Part shown: piece after piece, positions 42,912-51,943 of the stretch | Layout: every line of letters starts with the position of its first letter | How positions within the stretch are numbered: the first letter of the stretch is position 1 | Origin: Polaromonas sp. AET17H-212 | GTDB taxonomy: Bacteria; Pseudomonadota; Gammaproteobacteria; Burkholderiales; Burkholderiaceae_C | DNA: 64,000 bases | NCBI RefSeq assembly: GCF_002379085.1 | Contig: NZ_NBZW01000018.1 | Location: forward strand, 28,114-92,113 | Direction of reading: 5' to 3' | Made by a program: the position numbers and the translations under genes | The notes under the pieces: generated by a model | The model's database searches: none | The model's input: the letters and a program-made list of their open reading frames with translations, nothing else | What the model was told of the DNA's origin: nothing

Positions 42912-43005
42912 CAAGCAGGGGCCGCGGGTCCGGCTTCGCCGGCCCGCAGGCGCAGCGCCCCCTCGGGGGGCAGCGTATTACACGAAATGAAAAGCGTGGG
43001 GGCTC
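42912..43005 (-). repeat. Intergenic repeat, inverted copy
   Basis: Read on the minus strand: GAGCCCCCACG head, CTGCCCCCCGAGGGGGCGCT core, GCGGGCCGGC-GAA-GCCGGACCCGC stem and GCGGCCCCTGCTTGAAAAG tail. The only copy in this orientation; it lies just downstream of both convergent genes (Bug at 42878 and DUF1840 at 43009). Confidence 0.9.
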
Positions 43006-43008
43006 TAT

Positions 43009-43308
43009 CTAGACGCCCCAGACCACCTCGTGACCCGCCTTGTGGTTGCGCTGCAGCATCTCGATGAAGGGCACGGCACGCTGGCGCAGCCCCAGGCCTT
43101 CGCCGGGCACGGGCGCCGGCGCCTCTTCGTCGTGGGACTCTTCCAGGACGATCGCGGCTTCCAGCGCCGCGATGGCCGCCGGCATCTGCTCGGGCAGGAT
43201 GATGCCTTTGGGGCCAGCCTCCTTGCCGATGATCTCCAGCACGCGTCGGCCATTGGCCTCCAGCATGATCAGGTCGCCGGAAGCTTTGGACTTGAACTTG
43301 TAAAGCAT
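43009..43308 (-). CDS. DUF1840 domain-containing protein
   Basis: A 99-residue cytoplasmic protein: MLYKFKSKASGDLIMLEANG, RVLEIIGKEAGPKGIILPEQ and a C-terminal RAVPFIEMLQRNHKAGHEVV. These match the DUF1840 family of beta-proteobacteria; function unknown. The start at 43308 fits the usual MLYKFKS N-terminus, with ribosome site GGAGC. It is transcribed divergently from the 2OG oxygenase gene. Confidence 0.9.
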   Translation of the reverse strand: MLYKFKSKASGDLIMLEANGRRVLEIIGKEAGPKGIILPEQMPAAIAALEAAIVLEESHDEEAPAPVPGEGLGLRQRAVPFIEMLQRNHKAGHEVVWGV

Positions 43309-43419
43309 GGCAGCTCCTTTTTTTTGCATGAACAAAAATGATTATGAGCGCGTCTTGGGCTGGCGGCTGTAGGCAGCGTTCCCGTTCCTGGGCGGGCCAG
43401 TGAAGCAAAATAGGCGCTT

Positions 43420-44166
43420 ATGTTCAATATCCCCACCGCTCAAAAGCCCGCCGCCCAGGGACTGAGCCAGGACGGCCTGAGCCTGCTGTCACCCGCCGAC
43501 CTGCCGGCCGCCCTGTCCCTGCCGCCTGGCTGGGCCGGGCAATGGTCCGGCCTGGCCGCCTCCTGGGACAACCTGCCGCCCGATGCCCACCTCAAGGATG
43601 GCGGCCACTACCGCCGGCGCCGGCACAGCTGCTTTGTCCAGGAGCTGCCCAGCGGGCAGTTGCAACAGACGCCGCACCGCGCCCACTGGCAGCCCACCGA
43701 CTACAACGCCCTGCATGGCGGCTTTGAGCGCTGGTTCGAACCGGTCGAGCCGGCCGTCGCCGCCGCGCCGGCCTGGACCGCCCTGCTGTGCGCCCTGGGC
43801 CAGCTGTTTGCCCAGGTCCGGCCGGTGGCGCACTGGTACATCGAGGCCCACCAGTTCCGCATCGACACCGCAGGTGGCGTGGGCCGGCCCACGCCGGAAG
43901 GCGCGCACCGCGACGGTGTGGACTTCGTGGTGGTGATGCTGGTGGCGCGCCGCGGCGTCAAGGGCGGCGAGAGCCGGGTGTTCGACGCCAACGGCCCGCA
44001 CGGCCTGCGTTTTCTCATGCAGGAGCCGCTGACCACGCTGTTGCTGGACGACGCCCGGGTGATTCATGAAACCACGCCCATCCTGCCGCTCGATGATGCG
44101 GCGCGGGACGGCTACCGCGACACCCTGGTGCTAACTTACCGGGCGAACGGATTCCAGTCCCCCTGA
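43420..44166 (+). CDS. 2-oxoglutarate/Fe(II) dioxygenase family protein
   Basis: A 248-residue protein of the 2OG-Fe oxygenase type 2 family. The Fe ligands are H and D of EGAHRDGVDFVVV and the later H in ARVIHETTPI; R in YRDTLVLTYRANG would bind 2-oxoglutarate. An upstream HYRRRRHSCFVQE segment is typical. It hydroxylates an unknown substrate, possibly a free amino acid, as some relatives do. It sits before the anthranilate operon but has its own start region and an intergenic repeat after it. Confidence 0.85.
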   Translation: MFNIPTAQKPAAQGLSQDGLSLLSPADLPAALSLPPGWAGQWSGLAASWDNLPPDAHLKDGGHYRRRRHSCFVQELPSGQLQQTPHRAHWQPTDYNALHGGFERWFEPVEPAVAAAPAWTALLCALGQLFAQVRPVAHWYIEAHQFRIDTAGGVGRPTPEGAHRDGVDFVVVMLVARRGVKGGESRVFDANGPHGLRFLMQEPLTTLLLDDARVIHETTPILPLDDAARDGYRDTLVLTYRANGFQSP

Positions 44167-44167
44167 G

Positions 44168-44259
44168 CCCCCACGTTCGCTCGCTTTGCGTAGCTCTCTG
44201 CCCCCCGAGGGGGCGCTGCGCCTGCGGGCCGGCAGAGCCGGACCCGCGGCCCCTGCTTG
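44168..44259 (+). repeat. Intergenic repeat copy
   Basis: CCCCCACGTTCGCTCGCTTT head, CCCCCCGAGGGGGCGCTGCG core, GCGGGCCGGC-AGA-GCCGGACCCGC stem and GCGGCCCCTGCTTGA tail. It begins 2 bp after the oxygenase stop, the same spacing as the copy at 40074. The following 194 bp to the next gene hold the promoter region at 44391. Confidence 0.9.
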
Positions 44260-44390
44260 AAATGAGATGCCTTCGCGGTCGCTTCTTCTTATCCGTTCTT
44301 CTGAGCTTGTCGAGGGATGGGGTTGCGTCCGCGGCAGTACGCGGCCCATAGGGGCAGCGTTAACCATGAGGCCCGGGTTCCGAAAACCGC

Positions 44391-44419
44391 TTGACGAAAA
44401 TAGTTTAAACCTAAACAAT
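44391..44419 (+). promoter_or_regulatory. Promoter and candidate MarR operator of the anthranilate operon
   Basis: TTGACG (44391-44396) and AACAAT (44414-44419) are spaced 17 bp. Overlapping the -10 is a perfect inverted repeat GTTTA-AACC-TAAAC (44403-44416). A repressor bound here would block RNA polymerase. The operon encodes a MarR regulator at 46812. The start codon follows 35 bp later. Confidence 0.55.
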
Positions 44420-44453
44420 TAAGACCCAATCAATCAACTTGAACGGTCTTTCC

Positions 44454-46754
44454 ATGCGCATTCTTTGCCTGGGCGGCGGGCCCGCCGGTTTGTACTTTGC
44501 CGTGCTGATGAAGCTGCAGAATCCGGCCAACCAGATCACGGTGGTGGAACGCAACCGCCCGTTTGACACCTTTGGCTGGGGCGTGGTGCTGTCGGACCAG
44601 ACCTTGGGCAACCTGCAGGTGGCCGACCCGGTCAGTGCGCAGCTGATTGGCGACGCCTTCAACCACTGGGACGACATCGAGGTGTTTTTCAAGGGCCGCT
44701 CGGTGCGTTCGGGTGGCCACGGTTTTTGCGGCATCGGCCGCAAGCGCCTGCTCAACATCCTGCAGGACCGCTGCATCGAGCTGGGCGTCGGTCTGGTGTT
44801 TGAAACCGATGTGCAGGATGACCAGGCCATCACCGAGAAGTACCAGGCCGACCTGGTGATCGCCAGCGACGGCCTGAACAGCCGCATCCGCAACCGCTAT
44901 GCCGACACCTTCAAGCCCGACATCGACCTGCGCGCCTGCCGTTTCGTCTGGCTGGGCACCCACAAGACCTTCGACGCCTTCACCTTTGCCTTCGAGCAGA
45001 CCGAACACGGCTGGTTCGCGGCGCACGCCTACAAGTTCGACGACAACACCTCGACCTTCATTGTCGAGACGCCCGAGGCCGTCTGGAAGGCCCACGGCCT
45101 GGACCAGATGAGCCAGGAAGAAGGCATCGCCTTCTGCGAACAACTGTTCGCGAAATACCTGGACGGCAACGCCCTGATGAACAACGCGACACACGTGCGC
45201 GGCTCGGCGATCTGGATCCGCTTCCCGCGCGTGGTCTGCGAACGCTGGGTGCACCACGAAACCATCCACGGCAAACCGGTACCCATCGTGCTGATGGGCG
45301 ACGCCGCACACACTGCGCACTTTTCGATAGGCAGCGGCACCAAGCTGGCGCTCGAGGATGCGATCGAGCTGAGCCGCTGCTTTGCGCAACACCCGGCGGC
45401 GGACGATGCGCTGCAGGCCTATGAAGCCGTGCGTTCGGTCGAAGTCCTGAAAATCCAGAATGCGGCGCGCAACTCGACCGAGTGGTTCGAAAACGTGGAC
45501 CGCTACAGCGGGCTGGACGCCGAACAGTTCTTTTACTCGCTGCTGACGCGTTCGCAGCGCATCAGCCACGAAAACCTGCGTGTGCGTGACGCCTCCTGGC
45601 TGCAGGGCTACGAGCAGTGGCTGGCCAGAAGTGGTGGCAAGCCGGCGCCGCCGCCCATGCTGCTGCCGCTGAAAGTCAGGGGACTGACGCTGAAAAACAG
45701 GATTGTGGTTTCGCCCATGGCGACCTACAGCGCCGTCGATGGCCTGCCCCAGGACTTCCATCTGGTGCACCTGGGCGCGCGCGCGCTCGGCGGCGCAGCC
45801 ATGGTGTTTGCCGAAATGACCGCACCCTGCCCCGAGGGCCGCATCACGCCGGGCTGCCCGGGCCTGTGGAACGAAGACCAGATGCTGGCCTGGAAACGCA
45901 TTGTCGATTTCGCCCACCGCTCGGGCGAAGGCGTGGCCATGGGCATGCAGCTGGGCCACAGCGGCCCCAAAGGCTCGACGCAGCTGGGTTGGGAGGCGCC
46001 CGACGAGCCGCTGCCCGCGGACAACTGGCCGCTGCTGGCGGCCAGCGCGGTCTCTTACGGACCAACCAACGCCATCCCGAAGGCGATGACCCGCGAGGAC
46101 ATGGACCGCATCAAGGCGCAGTTTGTCCAATCCACCCGTTATGCGGCGCAGGCCGGTTTCGACTGGCTGGAGCTGCATTGCGCCCATGGCTACCTGCTGT
46201 CGAGTTTCATCACGCCGCTGACCAACCAGCGTACCGACGACTACGGCGGCAGTCTGGAAAACCGCTGCCGCTACCCGCTGGAAGTTTTTGCGGCCATGCG
46301 CGCCGTCTGGCCGGCGGACCGGCCCATGAGCGTGCGCATCTCGGCGCATGACTGGGCGCCGGGCGGCAACACCGCCGACGATGCGGTGGCGATTGCACGC
46401 CTGTTCAAGGCCGCCGGCTGCGACTTCATCGACGTCTCCTCGGGCCAGACCACCCGCGCCGCCAAGCCCGTGTATGGCCGCATGTACCAGACACCGTTTG
46501 CCGACCGCATCCGCAACGAGGTCGGCATCCAGACGATCGCCGTCGGCGCGATTTCGGAAGTGGACCACGTCAACAGCATCATCGCCGCCGGACGCGCCGA
46601 CCTGTGCGCAATTGCACGCCCGCACCTGGCCGACCCGGCCTGGACGCTGCACGAGGCGGCCAAGCTGCAAAGCCGGGCGGTGAGCTGGCCGAAACCCTAC
46701 CTCAGCGGCCGGGACCAGATGTACCGCGAACTTTCCAAGCAAAAACAGGCCTGA
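44454..46754 (+). CDS. Fused FAD monooxygenase / OYE reductase: 2-aminobenzoyl-CoA monooxygenase/reductase type
   Basis: A 766-residue fusion. The N-terminal half is a flavin monooxygenase ([13 protein letters not shown] dinucleotide site, [20 protein letters not shown]). The C-terminal half (from about residue 400) is an Old Yellow Enzyme-type FMN reductase ([40 protein letters not shown]). This architecture is shared by salicylyl-CoA 5-hydroxylase-type fusions and by 2-aminobenzoyl-CoA monooxygenase/reductase, which hydroxylates and reduces the ring in one protein. The ligase and other genes downstream favour the aminobenzoyl-CoA role. ATG at 44454; a TTG at 44439 is less likely. Confidence 0.88.
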   Translation: MRILCLGGGPAGLYFAVLMKLQNPANQITVVERNRPFDTFGWGVVLSDQTLGNLQVADPVSAQLIGDAFNHWDDIEVFFKGRSVRSGGHGFCGIGRKRLLNILQDRCIELGVGLVFETDVQDDQAITEKYQADLVIASDGLNSRIRNRYADTFKPDIDLRACRFVWLGTHKTFDAFTFAFEQTEHGWFAAHAYKFDDNTSTFIVETPEAVWKAHGLDQMSQEEGIAFCEQLFAKYLDGNALMNNATHVRGSAIWIRFPRVVCERWVHHETIHGKPVPIVLMGDAAHTAHFSIGSGTKLALEDAIELSRCFAQHPAADDALQAYEAVRSVEVLKIQNAARNSTEWFENVDRYSGLDAEQFFYSLLTRSQRISHENLRVRDASWLQGYEQWLARSGGKPAPPPMLLPLKVRGLTLKNRIVVSPMATYSAVDGLPQDFHLVHLGARALGGAAMVFAEMTAPCPEGRITPGCPGLWNEDQMLAWKRIVDFAHRSGEGVAMGMQLGHSGPKGSTQLGWEAPDEPLPADNWPLLAASAVSYGPTNAIPKAMTREDMDRIKAQFVQSTRYAAQAGFDWLELHCAHGYLLSSFITPLTNQRTDDYGGSLENRCRYPLEVFAAMRAVWPADRPMSVRISAHDWAPGGNTADDAVAIARLFKAAGCDFIDVSSGQTTRAAKPVYGRMYQTPFADRIRNEVGIQTIAVGAISEVDHVNSIIAAGRADLCAIARPHLADPAWTLHEAAKLQSRAVSWPKPYLSGRDQMYRELSKQKQA

Positions 46755-46765
46755 GCCCTTATCCG

Positions 46766-46797
46766 ACGGACACCAGCAGCTATCAAATAAGTAGTAA
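46766..46797. repeat. Short repeat containing CACCAGCAGCT
   Basis: GACACCAGCAGCTATCAAAT, immediately before the MarR gene, shares CACCAGCAGCT with 26047. AT-rich tail ATAAGTAGTAAAC. Probably a remnant of a short dispersed repeat that now forms the MarR leader. Confidence 0.5.
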
Positions 46798-46811
46798 ACG
46801 GGAGAGATGCC

Positions 46812-47294
46812 ATGGACATGGAAGCACGAGGACACCGAGAACACCCGGAGGCGCTGCGCCTGTGGCTGCGCCTGCTGACCTGCACCCAGCTGATTGAAAA
46901 GCAGGTGCGCGGGCAATTGCGCGAACAGTTCGACACCACCCTGCCGCGGTTTGATCTGATGGCGCAGCTCGAGCGCAACCCCGACGGGCTGAAGATGAAC
47001 GAGCTGTCGCGCCGCATGATGGTCACCGGCGGCAACGTCACCGGCATCACCGACCAGCTGGTGGCCGAAGGCCTGGTCGAACGCCTGGACGTCGAAGGCG
47101 ACCGCCGCGCCTACCGCGTGCGCCTGACCCCACGCGGCCGCAAGACCTTCGACGAGATGGCGCGCCAGCATGAAGGCTGGATTGTCCAGGCCTTCGGCGG
47201 CCTGTCGCCGCGCGAAATCGACACCCTGCACAAGCTGCTGGGCAAAGTCAAACAGCACCAGACCGATCTGAACCAGGAAATGGAAAACGCATGA
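46812..47294 (+). CDS. MarR-family regulator of the CoA pathway
   Basis: A 160-residue MarR protein: helix-turn-helix [33 protein letters not shown] (read in parts) and the wing [22 protein letters not shown] dimer would bind DNA and be released by an aromatic acyl-CoA or free acid. It is co-transcribed within the operon (ATGA overlap with the enoyl-CoA hydratase). The likely site is the GTTTA-N4-TAAAC repeat at 44403. Confidence 0.92.
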   Translation: MDMEARGHREHPEALRLWLRLLTCTQLIEKQVRGQLREQFDTTLPRFDLMAQLERNPDGLKMNELSRRMMVTGGNVTGITDQLVAEGLVERLDVEGDRRAYRVRLTPRGRKTFDEMARQHEGWIVQAFGGLSPREIDTLHKLLGKVKQHQTDLNQEMENA

Positions 47295-48145
47295 AACACT
47301 ACATTGGCCCCAGCAACCCCATGCACGCGCAGTTCAATGCGCTGGCCGGTTACCAGGCACGCCACTTTGCCTATGCTTTTGATGCCGGTGTGGCCACCCT
47401 GAGCCTGAACCGGCCGGAGCGCAAGAACCCGCTGACCTTTGACTCCTACGCCGAGCTGCGCGACCTGTTTCGCGCGCTGAACAGCGCCACCGACGTCAAG
47501 GTGATCGTGCTGACCGGCGCCGGCGGCAACTTCTGCTCGGGCGGCGATGTGCATGAAATCATCGGCCCGCTGACCAAAATGGCCATGCCCGAGCTGCTGG
47601 AATTCACCCGCATGACCGGCGACCTGGTCAAGGCCATGCGCCTGTGCCCGCAACCCATCGTCGCCGCGATCGACGGCATCTGCGCCGGCGCCGGCGCCAT
47701 GATGGCGCTGGCCGCCGACATGCGCCTGGGCACGGCGCAAGCCAAAACCGCTTTCCTGTTCACGCGGGTGGGACTGGCCGGCGCCGACATGGGCGCCTGC
47801 GCGCTGCTGCCGCGCCTGATCGGCCAGGGCCGCGCGTCCGAGCTGCTGTTCACCGGCCGCGCCATGACGGCGCCCGAAGGCCTGCAATGGGGATTTTTCA
47901 ACGCCCTGCACGAGCCGGCCGAGTTGCTGGGCAAGGCGCAGGCACTGGCCGCCGAACTGGCTGCCGGCCCGACCTTTGCGCACGGCATGACCAAAACCAT
48001 GCTGCACCAGGAGTGGGCCATGACGCTGGACCAGGCGATTGAAGCCGAAGCCCAGGCGCAGGCAATCTGCATGCAGACCAAAGACTTCACGCGCGCCTAC
48101 GAAGCGTTTGCCAGCAAACAGAAACCGGTGTTCCAGGGAGACTGA
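47291..48145 (+). CDS. Enoyl-CoA hydratase/isomerase family protein
   Basis: A 284-residue crotonase-fold enzyme. The oxyanion-hole segments are [16 protein letters not shown] and [20 protein letters not shown]; the second glutamate region is [20 protein letters not shown]. It would hydrate or open the reduced ring or a chain intermediate of the CoA pathway. The N-terminal 25 residues precede the normal fold start. Embedded in the operon with 4-bp overlap upstream and 1-bp spacing downstream. Confidence 0.9.
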   Translation: MKHYIGPSNPMHAQFNALAGYQARHFAYAFDAGVATLSLNRPERKNPLTFDSYAELRDLFRALNSATDVKVIVLTGAGGNFCSGGDVHEIIGPLTKMAMPELLEFTRMTGDLVKAMRLCPQPIVAAIDGICAGAGAMMALAADMRLGTAQAKTAFLFTRVGLAGADMGACALLPRLIGQGRASELLFTGRAMTAPEGLQWGFFNALHEPAELLGKAQALAAELAAGPTFAHGMTKTMLHQEWAMTLDQAIEAEAQAQAICMQTKDFTRAYEAFASKQKPVFQGD

Positions 48146-48146
48146 T

Positions 48147-49316
48147 GTGAGAGCCGACACCCGACACCTGGCCCTGCCATTTTTTGACGATGCGCACCGC
48201 GCACTGGGCGAGCAGCTCGCGGGCTGGGCACCGGCCCAGCAGGTGGACGAAAGCGACGACAGGCGCGCCTGCAGGCAGTGGGTGCGCCTGCTCGGTGACG
48301 CCGGCTGGCTGCGCTACTGCGTGCCCGCCAGTGCCGGCGGAGCGATGGACAAGCTCGACTCGCGCGCGCTGGTGATCCTGCGCGAAACCCTGGCCTTTCA
48401 CTCCCCGCTGGCCGACTTTGCGTTTGCCATGCAGGGCCTGGGCAGCGGCGCCATCACGCTGGCCGGCACGCCGGCGCAGCAGGCGGCCTACCTGCCCGCA
48501 GTGGCCCGCGGCGACAAGATTGCCGCCTTTGCGCTGAGCGAACCCGACGCGGGCTCGGACGCCGGCGCGATGGCCACCAGCGCCGACGCTGCCGATGGCG
48601 GCTGGGCCCTCAACGGCTGCAAGACCTGGATCAGCAACGGCGATATCGCCGACTTTTATGTGACCTTCGCCAAGACCGACCGCGAAGCCGGCACACGCGG
48701 CATCACCGCCTTCATCGTGGACGCCGGCAACCCCGGCCTGGACAGCAGCGAACACATCGCAGTGATGGCGCCGCATCCGCTGGCCACGCTGAAGTTTGCC
48801 CATTGCAAGCTCCCCGGCGAGGCGCAGCTGGGCGCGCTCAACGGCGGCTTCAAGCTGGCGATGCAGACGCTGGACATCTTCCGCGCCTCGGTCGCCGCGG
48901 CCGCGCTGGGCATGGCGCGCCGCGCACTGTTCGAGGCGGTGCGTTTTTCGCGCGAACGCAAGATGTTCGGCCAGACCCTGGCCGACTTCCAGCTGACGCA
49001 GGCCAAAATCGGCGAGATGGCGGCGCTGATCGATGCCGCCGCCCTGCTGACCTACCGCGCCGCCTGGCTGCGCGATGACAGCGAAGCCAGCGGCGCCGGC
49101 AAACGCATCACCGCCGAGGCCGCCATGGCCAAGATGACGGCCACCGAAAACGCCCAGCGCGTGATCGACATGGCCCTGCAGATGCACGGCGGCCTGGGCG
49201 TGAAAGTCGGCACCAAGGTCGAAAGCCTGTACCGCGACATCCGCTCGCTGCGCATCTACGAAGGTGCGACCGAAGTCCAGCAACTGATCATTGGCAAGGC
49301 GGTACTGCAGTCATGA
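48147..49316 (+). CDS. Acyl-CoA dehydrogenase
   Basis: A 389-residue flavoprotein starting at GTG 48147 ([20 protein letters not shown]); no ATG precedes the conserved domain. Shows [66 protein letters not shown] and the catalytic Glu in [11 protein letters not shown]. It oxidises an acyl-CoA chain formed after ring opening, passing electrons to ETF. It overlaps the ligase gene by 4 bp. Confidence 0.92.
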   Translation: MRADTRHLALPFFDDAHRALGEQLAGWAPAQQVDESDDRRACRQWVRLLGDAGWLRYCVPASAGGAMDKLDSRALVILRETLAFHSPLADFAFAMQGLGSGAITLAGTPAQQAAYLPAVARGDKIAAFALSEPDAGSDAGAMATSADAADGGWALNGCKTWISNGDIADFYVTFAKTDREAGTRGITAFIVDAGNPGLDSSEHIAVMAPHPLATLKFAHCKLPGEAQLGALNGGFKLAMQTLDIFRASVAAAALGMARRALFEAVRFSRERKMFGQTLADFQLTQAKIGEMAALIDAAALLTYRAAWLRDDSEASGAGKRITAEAAMAKMTATENAQRVIDMALQMHGGLGVKVGTKVESLYRDIRSLRIYEGATEVQQLIIGKAVLQS

Positions 49317-50938
49317 GCACCTCCTCCCACCCCTCCGTCCAGACCGACCGCTTCGTGCATGATCGCCTGCCGCCGCCGGACCAGTGGCCGCAGATGCGTT
49401 ACGACCTGCCGGAGCTGCAAATCCCGGCACAGGCCAACCTGGTGGATGTGCTGTTTGAGCGTGCTGACAAGCGCGGCTTGTCGGACCGGCCCTTCCTGCG
49501 CTCCGACAAGATCATCCTGAGTTATGCCGATGCCCATGAACGCGTCAGGCGCATCGCCCAGGTGCTGACCGAAGACCTGCAGCTGGTGCCCGGCAACCGC
49601 GTGTTGCTGCGCGGCGGCAACACCATCGGCATGGCGCTGGCCTGGCTGGGGGTGGTCAAGGCCGGGCTGGTGGCCGTGGCCACCATGCCGCTGCTGCGCG
49701 CCAAGGAACTCGGGGAAATCATCGCCAAGTCCCAGGCCACGGTGGCGCTGTGTGACGCCAGCCTGCTGGCCGAGCTGCAGGCTGCCCGCGAGCTGAACCC
49801 GACGCTGGCCACCATCGTGCCCTTCAACCTGAACGAGGCCGGCGCAATGGCCGTGCGTGCCGCCGGCAAGGACGGCCAGTTCGCGCCCTGCCGGACCTCG
49901 GCCGACGACATCGCGATGATGGCCTTCACCTCCGGCACCACCGGCACGCCGAAAGCAGCCGTGCACACCCACCGCGACGTGCTCGCTGCCTGCGAGGCCT
50001 GGCCGCGCCATGTGCTCCAGGCCACGCCGGACGACATCGTGATGGGCTCGCCACCGCTGGCCTTCACCTTCGGCCTGGGCGGCATGCTGGTCTTCCCGAT
50101 GTGGGCGGGCGCCTCGGTGTATTACCCCGGCATCCCCTACACCCCGGAGGCCATGGTCAAGCTCATCAACGAGGTGGGCGCCACCCTCTGCTACACCGCG
50201 CCCACCTTCTACCGCCAGATGGCGCCCTTTGCCAGGCAGCATGGCGTGCCGACGCTGCGCATCTGCGTCAGCGCGGGCGAGGGCCTGCCCGACGCCACGC
50301 GCCAGCTCTGGAAGGAGGCGACCGGCATCGAGATGACCGACGGCATAGGCGCCACCGAAATGTTCCACATCTTCATTTCCGCCGCGCCGGCAGACGTGCG
50401 GCGCGGCGCCATCGGCAAGGTGGTGCCCGGTTACACCGCGAAGGTGGTGGACGACGAGGGCCAGGAAGTCCCGCGCGGCACCATCGGCAAGCTGGCGGTC
50501 ATCGGGCCCACCGGCTGCCGCTACCTGGACGATGCGCGCCAGGCGAACTATGTGAAAAACGGCTGGAACTACCCCGGTGACGCCTTCCTGCAGGACGCCG
50601 ACGGCTACTTCTTCTTCCAGTCCCGGGCCGACGACATGATCATCACCTCGGGCTACAACGTGGGGGGGCCCGAAGTGGAAGACGCCTTGCTCAAGCACCC
50701 GGCGGTGGCCGAATGCGGCGTGATCGGCGAGCCCGACGAGGAGCGCGGCATGATCGTCAAGGCCGTTGTCGTGCTCAAGCCCGGCCAGGAAGCCGGCGAG
50801 GCCATGACCCGGCAACTGCAGGACCATGTGAAAGCCACGCTGGCGCCGTTCAAGTACCCGCGCCGGATTGAGTTCGTGGCCAGCCTGCCGCGCACGGAGA
50901 CCGGCAAACTCCAGCGCTTCAAGCTGCGCCAGCATTGA
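49313..50938 (+). CDS. 2-aminobenzoate-CoA ligase (benzoate-CoA ligase family)
   Basis: A 541-residue adenylate-forming ligase. P-loop [42 protein letters not shown] [20 protein letters not shown] and the C-terminal lysine motif [13 protein letters not shown]. The family includes benzoate-, 3-hydroxybenzoate- and 2-aminobenzoate-CoA ligases; the [17 protein letters not shown] group and linkage to the fused monooxygenase favour 2-aminobenzoate. It commits anthranilate to the CoA pathway in the cytosol. Confidence 0.9.
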   Translation: MSTSSHPSVQTDRFVHDRLPPPDQWPQMRYDLPELQIPAQANLVDVLFERADKRGLSDRPFLRSDKIILSYADAHERVRRIAQVLTEDLQLVPGNRVLLRGGNTIGMALAWLGVVKAGLVAVATMPLLRAKELGEIIAKSQATVALCDASLLAELQAARELNPTLATIVPFNLNEAGAMAVRAAGKDGQFAPCRTSADDIAMMAFTSGTTGTPKAAVHTHRDVLAACEAWPRHVLQATPDDIVMGSPPLAFTFGLGGMLVFPMWAGASVYYPGIPYTPEAMVKLINEVGATLCYTAPTFYRQMAPFARQHGVPTLRICVSAGEGLPDATRQLWKEATGIEMTDGIGATEMFHIFISAAPADVRRGAIGKVVPGYTAKVVDDEGQEVPRGTIGKLAVIGPTGCRYLDDARQANYVKNGWNYPGDAFLQDADGYFFFQSRADDMIITSGYNVGGPEVEDALLKHPAVAECGVIGEPDEERGMIVKAVVVLKPGQEAGEAMTRQLQDHVKATLAPFKYPRRIEFVASLPRTETGKLQRFKLRQH

Positions 50939-50945
50939 GAGACAC

Positions 50946-51389
50946 ATGAAATTCACCACCCACAAGCTGATCCGCTTTCACCACTGCGACCCGGCCGGCA
51001 TTGTTTTCTACCCGCAGTACTACTACCTGCTGCATGAAGCGCAGGAAGACTTTCTGGCCCACATCGGTTTTCCCGAGCACGAGATGATTGCCGGCGGCCT
51101 GGGCGTGCCCATCGTGGACATGAAAACCGAGTTTCTCGGCATGTGCCGCTATGGCGACGAGGTCAGCATCGAGCTGAGCCTGACCCGGCTGGGCCACACC
51201 AGCATTGGCATGTGCTATGAAATTCATAGCAATTTACCCAACAAGGACGGAGGCCAGACCCTTAAATTGCGTGCAAACTCGGTGGTCGTCTGCGCCGAAA
51301 TCCCCAACGGCAAGGCTTTGCGCATTCCTGACGGATGGCGCGAAGCGATGCTGCCTTATCTGCAAACCCCACTGGAAGACAAGCCATGA
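50946..51389 (+). CDS. 4-hydroxybenzoyl-CoA thioesterase-family protein
   Basis: A 147-residue hot-dog-fold thioesterase. The active-site motif FHHCDPAGIVFYPQYYYLLH contains the conserved Asp. It may release dead-end or stalled CoA esters in the pathway. Midway the coding sequence turns AT-rich and contains the palindrome GCTATGAAATTCATAGC (51214-51230), encoding CYEIHSN. It overlaps the RidA gene by 4 bp. Confidence 0.9.
   Translation: MKFTTHKLIRFHHCDPAGIVFYPQYYYLLHEAQEDFLAHIGFPEHEMIAGGLGVPIVDMKTEFLGMCRYGDEVSIELSLTRLGHTSIGMCYEIHSNLPNKDGGQTLKLRANSVVVCAEIPNGKALRIPDGWREAMLPYLQTPLEDKP
51214..51230. repeat. Palindrome inside the thioesterase gene
   Basis: GCTATGAAATTCATAGC is a palindrome around a central A. 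It is AT-rich compared with its surroundings and resembles the short intergenic GCTAT repeats of this genome, but is in-frame in coding sequence. Confidence 0.6.
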
Positions 51390-51781
51390 TGAAACTATTG
51401 CAACCGGACGGCTGGGCAGCGCCCAGGGGTTACGCCAATGGCGTGATGGCCCGAGGCGCGCTGATTTTTGTAGGCGGGCAGATCGGCTGGAACGCCCAAC
51501 AGCAGTTTGAAAGCGACGACTTCATCGCCCAGACCCGCCAAGCCCTGCAAAACATCCTGGCCGTGCTGCAGGCCGGCGGCGCGGGGCCGGAGCACATGGC
51601 ACGCATGACCTGGTACGTGGTGGACCGCGTGGAATACATCGCACGGCTCAAGGAGCTGGGTGCGGTGTACCGCGAGGTGATGGGCAAGAACTTTCCGGCC
51701 ATGACCTGCGTGGAAGTCTCCGCCCTGGTGGAGGAGCGGGCCCGCATCGAAATAGAAGTGACGGCTGTCCTGCCGGATTGA
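51386..51781 (+). CDS. RidA-family enamine/imine deaminase
   Basis: A 131-residue Rid protein: ARGALIFVGGQIGWNAQQQF, QTRQALQNILAVLQAGG, MTWYVVDRVEYIA and RARIEIEVTAVLP with the substrate-binding Arg. RidA hydrolyses reactive enamines and imines. In a pathway that reduces and opens an amino-substituted ring, a step releasing ammonium from an enamine/imine is expected, so RidA fits directly. It is the last gene of the operon. Confidence 0.9.
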   Translation: MMKLLQPDGWAAPRGYANGVMARGALIFVGGQIGWNAQQQFESDDFIAQTRQALQNILAVLQAGGAGPEHMARMTWYVVDRVEYIARLKELGAVYREVMGKNFPAMTCVEVSALVEERARIEIEVTAVLPD

Positions 51782-51875
51782 GCTTCCGGCCCTGCCTCCC
51801 GATGCAGGCCAGGGCGCAGGCTGGGCGACGGCGTTGCGGCGCTTTTCTGACTTAAGATGAGTCAAAATTGGCAAT

Positions 51876-51887
51876 GTTGACGTCAAC
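51876..51887. promoter_or_regulatory. GTTGACGTCAAC palindrome before PAS-REC gene
   Basis: A perfect 12-bp palindrome lies 57 bp before the PAS-REC start, preceded by CTTAAGATGAGTCAAAATTG. It could be an operator; no matching regulator is identified. Confidence 0.4.
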
Positions 51888-51943
51888 GCATCTGGAGACC
51901 CACGTGCACCTCCTCCCACCCACACCCACCAGGCTTGCATTTC

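Noticed and set aside
44430..47258. 942-codon minus-strand open frame
   Set aside because: Antisense of the fused monooxygenase/reductase and MarR genes; no recognisable motifs, whereas the plus strand has clear FAD, FMN and HTH motifs.
51782..51830. Terminator after RidA
   Set aside because: CCGGA/TCCGG and CCTGC/GCAGG stems are short and no T-run follows.
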